NCBI GenBank assembly: GCA_003221595.1
Contig: QHSM01000433.1
Location: forward strand, 1-6,419
Reading direction: 5' to 3'
DNA: 6,419 nucleotides
From: Candidatus Rokuibacteriota bacterium
Lineage (GTDB): Bacteria > Methylomirabilota > Methylomirabilia > Rokubacteriales > CSP1-6
Shown here in pieces: positions 1 to 5,735 of the stretch; position 1 is the stretch's first letter; each line of letters begins with the position of its first letter. The position numbers were made by a program, and so were the translations under genes. The notes beneath the pieces are model-generated. The model did no database searches and was not told the DNA's origin. It saw only the letters and a list, made by a program, of their open reading frames with translations.

Positions 1-1
1 C

Positions 2-97
2 AACACGATTGCCGGCGCGGCGGCCGCGCTCACGGGGCCGCTCGCGTACCGCGTCCTCGGGCGCCGCGCGCTGGCGGCCGGGGAGGGTCCGGCATGA
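2..97 (+). CDS. C-terminal end of an unidentified, possibly membrane protein (5' truncated)
   Basis: Only the last 31 codons are in the window, so the product cannot be named. The frame is open from the left edge to a TGA at 95-97. The visible tail has an Ala/Gly/Leu-rich stretch (TIAGAAAALTGPLAYRVLG), then an Arg-containing end (GRRALAAGEGPA). This looks like a last membrane helix or amphipathic segment followed by a short cytoplasmic tail. The TGA overlaps the corA start codon as ATGA, the usual sign of translational coupling, so the two genes are probably co-transcribed. That it is coding is an inference from the overlap and codon composition. A membrane transporter or other integral membrane protein is possible but unproven. 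Confidence 0.5.
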   Translation, partial: NTIAGAAAALTGPLAYRVLGRRALAAGEGPA

Positions 98-1071
98 AGG
101 GAGTCGTCAACAGCATCGCCTACGCCGGCGGCCTCCGCCTCGGCGAGGTTCCGATCCCCGATATCAGCGAGGTCCTCAAGCAGCCCGGCCGCTTCGTCTG
201 GATCGGCCTGCACGAGCCCGATGCCGAGGTCCTGACGGAAGTGCAGGGGGAGTTCGCGCTGCACGACCTCGCGATCGAGGACGCCACGCGTGCCCATCAG
301 CGGCCGAAGCTCGAGCGCTACGGCGACTCGCTCTTCGCCGTCCTGCGTACGGCCCATCTCGATCGCGCGACCGGCGCGATCGAGTTCGGCGAGACGCACC
401 TCTTCGTCGGCTCGAACTACGTCGTCTCGGTCCGGCACGGGGCGTCCTTGCCCTACGTGGAGGTCCGCTCGCGCTGCGAGGCGAGCCCGGACCTCCTGGC
501 CAAGGGCCCCGGCTTCGTCCTCTACGCGCTCATGGACTTCATCGTGGACCAGTACTTCCCGCTGGTCGACGCGTTCGAGGACAGGCTGGAGGGGCTCGAG
601 GACGATATCTTCAAGCAGACCCTTACCCGGGAGACGACCGAGCGCATCTACCAGCTCAAGCGCAACCTGCTCGAGGTGAAGCGAGCGGTCGCCCCGCTGA
701 TCGACATGTGCAACCGGCTGGTGCGTACCGACAGCGCACTGATTCCCGACGACGCGCGCGTCTACTTCCGCGACGTCTACGACCACGCGATCCGGATCAA
801 CGAGATGATCGACACGCTGCGCGAGCTCCTGACCACGGCCCTCGAGGCGAACCTTTCGCTGATCTCGGTCTCCCAGAACGACGCGATGAAGCGGTTGGCG
901 GGCTGGGCGGCGATCATCGGGGTGCCGACGATGATCGCGGGCATCTACGGCATGAACTTCAAGTTCATGCCCGAGCTCGAGTGGGCCCTGGGGTACCCCG
1001 TGACGATGGCGGTGATGCTCGCCGCCTGCGGATTTCTCTACTACCGCTTCAAGCGCTCCGGCTGGCTCTGA
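94..1071 (+). CDS. corA: CorA-family magnesium/cobalt transport protein
   Basis: This is a 325-residue CorA-type channel that carries Mg2+ (and Co2+) across the inner membrane as a homopentamer. The sequence shows the family architecture: a long soluble N-terminal domain (about residues 1-240), a long helix rich in charged residues leading to the membrane, then two C-terminal membrane helices (about 268-285 and 302-318). The signature YGMNF (GMN at 286-288) ends the first helix. An acidic periplasmic loop (MPELEW) follows it, as in the family. The protein ends in a basic tail, FKRSGWL, close to the usual KR-x-x-WL ending. Length matches the family (about 310-370). The ATG at 94 overlaps the upstream stop by ATGA, which supports this start. 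The gene is convergent with the next gene, six bases away. Zn2+ transport (ZntB-like) is a less likely alternative. Confidence 0.95.
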   Translation: MKGVVNSIAYAGGLRLGEVPIPDISEVLKQPGRFVWIGLHEPDAEVLTEVQGEFALHDLAIEDATRAHQRPKLERYGDSLFAVLRTAHLDRATGAIEFGETHLFVGSNYVVSVRHGASLPYVEVRSRCEASPDLLAKGPGFVLYALMDFIVDQYFPLVDAFEDRLEGLEDDIFKQTLTRETTERIYQLKRNLLEVKRAVAPLIDMCNRLVRTDSALIPDDARVYFRDVYDHAIRINEMIDTLRELLTTALEANLSLISVSQNDAMKRLAGWAAIIGVPTMIAGIYGMNFKFMPELEWALGYPVTMAVMLAACGFLYYRFKRSGWL

Positions 1072-1088
1072 CCCGGCTCACCGCCGGG
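1072..1088. terminator. Short GC hairpin between convergent genes
   Basis: CCCGGC (1072-1077) and GCCGGG (1083-1088) are perfect reverse complements around a five-base loop, immediately after the corA stop. It lies where two converging transcripts meet and overlaps the last codons of the - strand gene. There is no T-run on either side, so it is at best a weak intrinsic terminator. It could also be chance in GC-rich DNA. Confidence 0.25.
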
Positions 1089-1431
1089 CTCGTCCGAGGT
1101 TGTCGTCGAGGACCGCGGCCAGGCAGGCGAGCGACCCCAGCGAGTAGACGTAGGTCTTCCACCCGACGGCGACGTGATCCTCGCGCTCGCCCGCACGGGT
1201 CATCGGGAAGATCTCGACCGACACGTTGGGGCCGGGCCCCGAGCAGCCGCCGGCGCACCCCTCGCGCACGCGCACGCGCTCGGCGAGCCCGCGCTCGGCG
1301 ACGATCTGCCGCAGCCGGTGCGTGATCGCCGTCGCGTCCAGCTTCACGCCGCGTTCCCCGCGCGCGATCGGCAGCGCCACGACGCCAAGCTCGCGCGGAC
1401 ACACGGTGACGACGAGCCGGCGCGGCGTCAC
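1078..1431 (-). CDS. Small thioredoxin-like [2Fe-2S] ferredoxin-type protein
   Basis: The 117-residue product resembles the thioredoxin-like ferredoxin domain: a beta strand with a first Cys (VVTVCPRELG, Cys11), a helix, then GCAGGCSGPGPNVSVEIFP with Cys59 and Cys63. That stretch recalls the C-x3-C-x-x-G-P-N-V motif of shethna-type ferredoxins and of the NuoE fold. The family normally binds a [2Fe-2S] cluster through four Cys. Here the second N-terminal Cys is absent and the only other Cys (103) lies near the C-terminus, so cluster binding is uncertain. The chosen GTG at 1429-1431 overlaps the TGA of the kinase gene as GTGA, which argues for translational coupling. No in-frame ATG lies nearby. 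The role is unknown: electron transfer, metal binding or a structural remnant are all possible. Confidence 0.6.
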   Translation of the reverse strand: MTPRRLVVTVCPRELGVVALPIARGERGVKLDATAITHRLRQIVAERGLAERVRVREGCAGGCSGPGPNVSVEIFPMTRAGEREDHVAVGWKTYVYSLGSLACLAAVLDDNLGRARR

Positions 1432-2264
1432 GCGGACGCCATCTCGGCGGCCAGTCGCGCGGCGGCGACGACGGGTCGCTCGGCGGGCCGGTGCCAGTGC
1501 GCTCGCAGCCCGGCGCGGGCGACGGCGCGAATCAGCCCCGTGCGGAACCAGGGATTCTCGAGCACGCTGCCGGCCCAGCTGGCGTTCACCGGCGGCCTGA
1601 GCTTCAGCGAGCGCACGACGTCGCGGGCGCCCGCGGCGAGAAGCCGCTGGCTCTCGGCCACGATTCGTCGTGCCCGGCGGTCGCCGCGCCGCGCGCGCGC
1701 GAGCACGGTTGGGGCGAGGGCCGCGATCGTCCTGACCGGGTCCGGGGCGTGGACCGCCCGGAGCGTGGCCCGGAGGCGTCCGTCGCGCATCGTCGCGCGC
1801 AGCCACTCGCGGCCGAGCCAGAAGCCGGAGCCCTCGTCGCCGACGAAGGGCCCGAGGCCGCCCGCCCGCGCCCAGCGGCCTCGCGCGTCCCAGCCGACGA
1901 CGATCGAGCCGGTGCCGGACAGGATCAGCATGCCCGGCTGGCGCCCGAGCGCGCCGAGCAGCGCAGCCTGAGCGTCGGAGACGACGTGGACGCGGCGGGC
2001 GAGCCCGCGAAGTCGGTGCGCGAGCGCCTGACGCTCGCCTGGAGTCCAGAGTCCGCGCGAGGCCACGACGAGCGCGGCGACGCGGCGCCGAGTCCATCGA
2101 CGGCGGCGCCACACGTCGCGCAGGACCGAGACCAGCTCCCGAAGATCCCGGTTGGCCGGAACCACGACGGTCGGGACGCGATCCGCGCCGGTCCAGACCG
2201 CGATGCGAATCCACGTTCCGCCGACGTCGGCGCCGACGCACACACCGCCCGCGCGCGCGCTCAT
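1428..2264 (-). CDS. BadF/BadG/BcrA/BcrD-family ATPase, probable N-acetylglucosamine (or MurNAc) kinase
   Basis: The 278-residue protein has the actin-like/hexokinase ATPase fold. A phosphate-1 loop near the N-terminus reads GADVGGTWIRIAV (Asp13, GGT 15-17). SDAQAALLGA (96-105) gives the conserved Asp of sugar kinases. LSGTGSIVVGWD (115-126) is phosphate-2, and GGLGPFVGDEGSGFWLG (135-151) is the BadF/NagK-type signature. An adenosine-like motif (ASWAGSVLEN) follows near 228-237. Known members include eukaryotic GlcNAc kinase, bacterial MurK-type GlcNAc/MurNAc kinases and activators of 2-hydroxyacyl-CoA dehydratases. The activators hold a [4Fe-4S] cluster through conserved Cys residues. This protein has only Cys9, so a sugar kinase is favoured. 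A nagZ-like gene 1.8 kb away supports amino-sugar recycling. It is somewhat shorter than usual (about 290-330). No clear ribosome binding site precedes the ATG. Confidence 0.82.
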   Translation of the reverse strand: MSARAGGVCVGADVGGTWIRIAVWTGADRVPTVVVPANRDLRELVSVLRDVWRRRRWTRRRVAALVVASRGLWTPGERQALAHRLRGLARRVHVVSDAQAALLGALGRQPGMLILSGTGSIVVGWDARGRWARAGGLGPFVGDEGSGFWLGREWLRATMRDGRLRATLRAVHAPDPVRTIAALAPTVLARARRGDRRARRIVAESQRLLAAGARDVVRSLKLRPPVNASWAGSVLENPWFRTGLIRAVARAGLRAHWHRPAERPVVAAARLAAEMASA

Positions 2265-2408
2265 GAGGACGCTGGAGTGGGGCGGCGGCCCACACCCCCG
2301 CGCGAGTCGTGTCTAACCGCAGGCAAGATTGCCACTCTGTCCATTATGAGGCTCCGCGCCATGATCGCGAGGCTTCTGAAATGACAGGCTTTCCACTTAT
2401 TCGCCCGC

Positions 2409-2424
2409 TGGCATGGCCGATGCG
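2409..2424 (+). promoter_or_regulatory. Weak sigma-54-like -24/-12 element before mlaC
   Basis: TGGCATGGCCGATGCG keeps the essential GG and GC at the correct ten-base separation. It departs from the TGGCACG-N4-TTGCA consensus at three positions. Transcription would start near 2435, almost at the ribosome binding site, which leaves very little leader. It is a tentative site, noted mainly because a much better one precedes the other + strand secreted-protein gene. Confidence 0.2.
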
Positions 2425-2436
2425 TAAGTAGGCGCC

Positions 2437-2441
2437 GGAGG
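2437..2441 (+). promoter_or_regulatory. Ribosome binding site that sets the mlaC start
   Basis: GGAGG lies eight bases before the ATG at 2450, which is ideal spacing. A TTG at 2444 is also in frame but is only two bases from the GGAGG, so the ATG is the better start. Confidence 0.75.
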
Positions 2442-2449
2442 ATTTGGTA

Positions 2450-3067
2450 ATGGGCAAGACACTCGCAGCCTGGATCATGATGGCCGGCGCGGTCGCGGCG
2501 CCCTCGATGGGTCCGCGCGAGACTGTGGAGACGATGGTCGGCCGCGTGGTCACTCTGGTGCAAGACATCGACGCCCCGAAATCGGAATCGCTCGCGGCGG
2601 ATCGGCGTACTGCGATCCGGAAGCTCGCGCGCGAGCTCTTCGACTTCGAGGAAGTGACGCGACGGACGCTATCCCGCCACTGGGCCGCGCGCTCTGCCGA
2701 CGAGCGCGCCGAGTTCGTGGCGCTCTTCACCGACCTGCTCGAGCGCTCGTACATCAACCGGGTCGAGGCGTACGCGGGCGAGACCATCACGTACTCCGCG
2801 GAAGCGATCGACGCGGGCTACGCCACGGTCCGGTCGAAGATCCTCACCGATCGGCGCAACGACATCACGCTCGACTATCGGCTCCATCTCCGGGAAGGTC
2901 GCTGGCGCGTCTACGACCTGCAGATCGACGGCGTGAGCTTCGTGTCGACCTACCGCAGCCAGTTCGACCGGATCATCCAGTCCGAATCCTACACGGCGCT
3001 CCTCGAGCGGATGCGCAAGAAGAGCTTCGAGGCCAACGTGGCCGAGCGCGGCGGCAAGAAGCTCTAG
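2450..3067 (+). CDS. mlaC: MlaC/Ttg2D-family periplasmic phospholipid-binding protein
   Basis: The 205-residue product matches the MlaC (toluene tolerance Ttg2D) family, which carries phospholipids across the periplasm between the outer-membrane MlaA complex and the inner-membrane MlaFEDB transporter. The N-terminus is a short signal peptide (MGKTLAAWIMMAGAVAAPSM), with cleavage likely around residues 17-20. The mature part has the family's landmarks: FDFEEVTRRTLSRHW (65-79), an EFVALFTDLLERSYINRVEAY stretch (89-108), an ITLDYRLHL strand, WRVYDLQIDGVSFVSTYRSQF (152-172) and a final helical segment, IIQSESYTALLERMRKKS. Length fits the family (about 200-215). No mlaA, B, D, E or F gene is beside it, so it is an orphan copy. 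Such copies occur near hopanoid or other lipid-transport genes, so its exact lipid cargo is uncertain. Confidence 0.9.
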   Translation: MGKTLAAWIMMAGAVAAPSMGPRETVETMVGRVVTLVQDIDAPKSESLAADRRTAIRKLARELFDFEEVTRRTLSRHWAARSADERAEFVALFTDLLERSYINRVEAYAGETITYSAEAIDAGYATVRSKILTDRRNDITLDYRLHLREGRWRVYDLQIDGVSFVSTYRSQFDRIIQSESYTALLERMRKKSFEANVAERGGKKL

Positions 3068-3078
3068 TCGCGGCGGGA

Positions 3079-3104
3079 CCGGCGGGGAGCGAGTGCCCCG
3101 CCGG
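3079..3104. terminator. Strong hairpin after mlaC, between convergent genes
   Basis: CCGGCGGGG (3079-3087) pairs perfectly with CCCCGCCGG (3096-3104) over an eight-base loop, starting 11 bases after the mlaC stop. An outer CGGGA/TCCCG pair (3074-3078 and 3114-3118) can extend the stem across a nine-base bulge. No T-run follows in either direction, so it is not a canonical intrinsic terminator. Its place between converging genes suggests a bidirectional transcript end or a 3'-end-stabilising structure. Confidence 0.5.
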
Positions 3105-3165
3105 ACTGCCCGGTCCCGGACCCTCCCGTTCGAGCGCTCGCACAGTCTTCCTGAGTCGCCGCAGC

Positions 3166-4098
3166 CTAAGAGGAACCCAGGCCGAGGATCCACCCCTCCA
3201 CGTGACGCGCGTGAGCCGGAGGCTCCGGCACGGCGTTGTCGAGGAGGAGCTTCGCGAGCGCGATGCAGGCAATCGTCGCGTCGAACGGATCCTCGCCGGC
3301 TCTCGAGCGTCCGAAACCGTCGCGCAGAAGACCGGCAACGGCGCGCAGATCGAGTCGGGCATCGGCCTCGACACCCTGGAGCACCGCGCGGCCGCAGGCG
3401 GCGCGCGCCGCGGGGTCCGATTTCCGGGTGACGGTGACGCCGAGCGTTCGCAGCAGGAACGCCGGGTACATCTCGGCGACGATCGGGCGGCCGGCGGCGA
3501 CGAGCGCCCTCAGCGGCCCGTCGAAAGGCCAGAGCGCCACCCGGTCCAGGTTGGGCGTGATGACGTCGCGCCAGACGCACACGGCCGATCGGCCGACTTG
3601 CCGTGGCCCCACGAGCCAGAAGATCGGTCCGGCGCCCGCCCGCCGGTCGCACTCACGCGGCGCGAACGCGGCCTCGCCGAGCGCCCGCCGGAGATCGGCG
3701 CGGCGGATGCCCTTCAGGCCACGGAGCGGGTAGAAGGGGCGCTCGGTCGCGATGTCCTCGGCGCGCGCGGCGGGCTCGTAGAAGCGCCTGAACCGACCGG
3801 CGCCGAAGACGCCGAGCGCCTCCCGGAACGTGCCCAGCCCGGCCATCGCCGCGTACTCACGGGAGACTCCGATGGGGCAGTCGAAGGCGACGACGGCGCC
3901 CGGGTCGAGCGTGAGGGCGTCGACGTCTTCCACGGGCATGGGCGGATCCAGGACGTAACGTCCGCGACGCAGCACCGCCCGGCACAGCTGGCGCTTCGCC
4001 GGTGCGGAGCCCCAGTCGATCGCCAGGATCTCGGCGGGCGAGGCGCCGGAACCGCTCAGCTGTGGAGGAGCCGTCCGATGACGGCGTCGAGCTGGCAC
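3166..4098 (-). CDS. DUF429-like predicted RNase H-fold nuclease
   Basis: The product resembles DUF429 proteins, predicted nucleases of the RNase H-like fold with no settled physiological role. It has an N-terminal strand, ILAIDWGSA (Asp28), and a second acidic strand, VVAFDCPIGV (Asp73). Next comes a central region with R-x-C-D (PRECDRR), then IVAEMYPAFLLRTLGV (Glu209). The EDPFDATIACIALAKLLL helix (Asp273) and the final EGWILGL follow, as in the family. The ordered acidic residues are candidates for metal ligands by family analogy. The start is unclear. The GTG at 4096-4098 gives 310 residues and overlaps nagZ by 43 bases. A CTG at 4057-4059 would overlap the nagZ stop as CTGA and give 297 residues, closer to the family N-terminus. 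No ATG is available before the conserved core. It is probably co-transcribed with nagZ, and the functional link is unknown. Confidence 0.7.
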   Translation of the reverse strand: MPARRRHRTAPPQLSGSGASPAEILAIDWGSAPAKRQLCRAVLRRGRYVLDPPMPVEDVDALTLDPGAVVAFDCPIGVSREYAAMAGLGTFREALGVFGAGRFRRFYEPAARAEDIATERPFYPLRGLKGIRRADLRRALGEAAFAPRECDRRAGAGPIFWLVGPRQVGRSAVCVWRDVITPNLDRVALWPFDGPLRALVAAGRPIVAEMYPAFLLRTLGVTVTRKSDPAARAACGRAVLQGVEADARLDLRAVAGLLRDGFGRSRAGEDPFDATIACIALAKLLLDNAVPEPPAHARHVEGWILGLGSS

Positions 4099-5573
4099 TT
4101 CCTGAAGCCGTAGGCGGTGATGCCGAGGACGCCCGGCGAGAGAAGGGCGGCGTCGTACGGGTCGCGCATGAGCACGACCGCCAGCGCCCGAGCGCGCGCC
4201 TGCAGCTCGGTGAGCAGCCGCTTGTTCGACGCGTAGAGGTGAGCGTCGAACAGGAACAGCACCATCGCGTCCGAGGCCTCGGCCAGCGCGGCGGCGGTGG
4301 CGATCTCCGCGTCCGTCGGCTCGATTCCGACCAGGCTCGTCGTCGGCGCCACGCCCGCCCGCCCGAACGCATCGGCGATGTACGCGGTCTCGGAGGCGAT
4401 CTCCGGCTCGATGGTGATCCGGGGCGCCAGGTCCGAGAAGCGAGGAAACACGACGCCGACGCGCCCGTTCAGCGCGCGCCTGAGGTCGGGGCGTCCCGGC
4501 GCCACGACGGTGACGGAGCGCGTCGCGATCGCCCGCGCGAGCGGCCCGGCGTCGGGTTCTGCCGCAGGCGCTCCGCCCTCGAAGCGGGTGGCGCGCCGCT
4601 CGCGGAGGCGGCGCACGCGCTCGACCGAGGCCTCGAGCTCTTTCGGGGGGAGCGTGCCGGCGCGGTATGCGTCGAGCAGCGCGCGGGCGGCGGCGCGCTG
4701 GGCCGGCTCCGTGTGGCAGACGAGCAGGAGATCGTGACCGGCCGCAGACGTCTTCACCACCGCCTCGCCGATCGGGCACGTCTCGCCGATCGCGCCCATC
4801 TCGAGGTCGTCCGAGACGATGACGCCCGAGAATCCGACCTCCTCACGGAGGTACTCGTGAACGATGCGCCGCGAGAAGGTCGCCGGAACGCGCGTCGAGT
4901 CGAGATTGGGGTAGATGGGATGGCTCGTCATCAGGCAGTCGACGCCTTCCTCGACGGCGGCGAGGAACGGCGGCAGATGCGTCGCGCGCATTTCGGCCCA
5001 GGTCGAGTCGATCGTGGGCAGGCGCAGGTGCGCGTCGAGCGGTGAGTGGCCCTTGCCCGGGAAGTGCTTGGCGCACGCCGAGAGGCCGCCCTTCTGCATT
5101 CCCTTGATCCGTGCGATGCCGTTCCTGGTAACGACGGCGGGGTCCTTGCCGTACGACCGGATGCCGATGTTCGGGCTGTAGCGCTCGGTGAGCACGTCGA
5201 GCACCGGCGCGAAGTTCACGTCGACGCCGAGCCGGCGCAGCTCGCGCGCTTCGAACACGCCCTGATGGAACGCGAACGACTCGTCGCCCGCGGTCCCCAG
5301 CGCGAGGCTGTCGGGAAAGATCGTCGTGGCCCGGCCCAGCATGACGATGCGGCCGCCCTCGTGATCGGTGGTCACGAGAAGCCGGCGCCCGAGCGCCGAC
5401 TCGAGCTGCTGCAGGAGCCGGGCGTGCTGCTCCGGCGTCTCGAAGTTGCGCCGGTAGAGAATCAGTCCCCCGGCGCGCGTGTCGCGGAACAGGCGAATAT
5501 CGGCATCGGTGAGCTTGGGGCCGGACAGTCCGAACACCAGCCGCTCGCCGACGAGGGTCTCGAGATCGCTCAC
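4056..5573 (-). CDS. nagZ: Two-domain glycoside hydrolase family 3 beta-N-acetylhexosaminidase (NagZ type)
   Basis: The 505-residue enzyme is of the NagZ subgroup of GH3, which removes GlcNAc from GlcNAc-anhydroMurNAc peptides during peptidoglycan recycling. The TIM-barrel domain (about 1-330) shows GGLILYRRN (35-43), TDHEGGRI (69-76, substrate site), FAPVLDV (121-127), KHFPGKGHS (169-177) with the mobile-loop Asp180-Ala-His182 dyad, and VSDDLEMGAI with the expected nucleophile Asp255. A second domain (about 335-505) looks like the GH3 C-terminal alpha/beta domain. The layout thus resembles Bacillus-type NagZ rather than the one-domain E. coli enzyme (about 340 residues). There is no signal peptide, so it is probably cytoplasmic. 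The start is GTG, just six bases after a TATAAT and without a ribosome binding site. Some GH3 enzymes with this His act as phosphorylases, so the exact reaction remains open. Confidence 0.9.
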   Translation of the reverse strand: MSDLETLVGERLVFGLSGPKLTDADIRLFRDTRAGGLILYRRNFETPEQHARLLQQLESALGRRLLVTTDHEGGRIVMLGRATTIFPDSLALGTAGDESFAFHQGVFEARELRRLGVDVNFAPVLDVLTERYSPNIGIRSYGKDPAVVTRNGIARIKGMQKGGLSACAKHFPGKGHSPLDAHLRLPTIDSTWAEMRATHLPPFLAAVEEGVDCLMTSHPIYPNLDSTRVPATFSRRIVHEYLREEVGFSGVIVSDDLEMGAIGETCPIGEAVVKTSAAGHDLLLVCHTEPAQRAAARALLDAYRAGTLPPKELEASVERVRRLRERRATRFEGGAPAAEPDAGPLARAIATRSVTVVAPGRPDLRRALNGRVGVVFPRFSDLAPRITIEPEIASETAYIADAFGRAGVAPTTSLVGIEPTDAEIATAAALAEASDAMVLFLFDAHLYASNKRLLTELQARARALAVVLMRDPYDAALLSPGVLGITAYGFRKCQLDAVIGRLLHS

Positions 5574-5579
5574 AACGAA

Positions 5580-5585
5580 ATTATA
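5580..5585 (-). promoter_or_regulatory. Perfect -10 box (TATAAT) for leaderless nagZ
   Basis: On the - strand TATAAT ends six bases before the GTG start of nagZ, in locally AT-rich DNA (TATAATTTCGTT). Initiation normally falls about six to eight bases after a -10 box, which would put the first transcript base at or next to the GTG. The hexamer 17 bases upstream (AGGTCC) is not a recognisable -35, so an activator may be needed or the -10 may suffice. Confidence 0.6.
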
Positions 5586-5629
5586 GGCTGCGGGCGGCTC
5601 GCGGACCTTGACCTACGGAAGACGTGTAC

Positions 5630-5645
5630 TGTCAGACAGGTGACA
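5630..5645. promoter_or_regulatory. Inverted repeat TGTCA-N6-TGACA (TGT-N10-ACA), candidate activator or operator site
   Basis: TGTCA (5630-5634) and TGACA (5641-5645) are exact reverse complements six bases apart. An overlapping perfect palindrome, CTGTC-A-GACAG, covers 5629-5639. The TGT-N10-ACA spacing is that of the classical NifA upstream activator sequence. The site lies about 85 bases upstream of the sigma-54-type element at 5720, the normal distance for an enhancer-binding protein. It is also 45 bases upstream of the nagZ -10. The regulator itself is not in the window, and assignment to NifA specifically is not supported. Confidence 0.45.
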
Positions 5646-5719
5646 CTAACTGGCGGACGGGGACGTCCTCGTCGCCGAGTAACACGCATAAGTTCCCTGA
5701 CTTGCAACCCGCCAGACTC

Positions 5720-5735
5720 TGGCACGGCGACTGCA
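5720..5735 (+). promoter_or_regulatory. Sigma-54 (RpoN) -24/-12 promoter before the secreted-protein gene
   Basis: TGGCACGGCGACTGCA matches the TGGCACG-R-N3-TTGCW consensus at every fixed position except one (C for the first T of TTGC). It also has the preferred pyrimidine before it. GG (5721-5722) and GC (5733-5734) are ten bases apart, as required. The expected transcript start is near 5746, only about three bases before the ATG at 5749, so the mRNA would be almost leaderless. This fits the lack of a ribosome binding site. Confidence 0.6.

Larger units (their letters stand above)
2265..2449. other. Divergent intergenic region between the BadF-type kinase and mlaC
   Basis: This 185-base gap must hold the promoters of both flanking genes. 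I see no convincing -35/-10 pair in either direction. A CATAAT reads on the - strand at 2343-2348 without a matching -35. A small inverted repeat, GGCAA-GA-TTGCC, lies at 2322-2333 and could be an operator. A weak sigma-54-like element lies at 2409-2424 and is listed separately. The stretch is less GC-rich than the genes around it, as expected of regulatory DNA. Confidence 0.4.

Noticed and set aside
9..1325. Long + strand open frame of about 438 codons across corA and beyond
   Set aside because: The translation is Arg/Pro/Ala-rich and low in complexity, and it covers the clear corA gene in another frame. This is a typical GC-rich shadow.
1428..2264. 2-hydroxyacyl-CoA dehydratase activator as the identity of the BadF-family protein
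   Set aside because: Activators keep conserved cluster-binding Cys residues in the middle of the protein. This one has a single Cys at position 9.
1432..2295. Upstream extension of the ferredoxin-type frame to a 405-residue fusion
   Set aside because: The extra part lies out of frame over the BadF-type kinase gene and is Arg-rich with no domain. The GTG at 1431 is the sensible start.
1491..2384. + strand open frame of about 297 codons opposite the BadF-type kinase
   Set aside because: It lies antisense to a gene with clear motifs, and its translation has no recognisable domain or plausible composition.
2669..3652. - strand open frame opposite mlaC and the end of the DUF429-like gene
   Set aside because: It overlaps two supported genes and runs through the hairpin region. 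It has no family motif.
4099..4779. Upstream extension of the DUF429-like frame to 537 residues
   Set aside because: The added N-terminus is an Arg/Ala/Gly-rich shadow of nagZ with no family resemblance.
5608..5636. TTGACC as a -35 box for a + strand sigma-70 promoter
   Set aside because: No acceptable -10 follows at 16-18 bases (for example GTCAGA at 17). The inverted repeat occupies that place instead.
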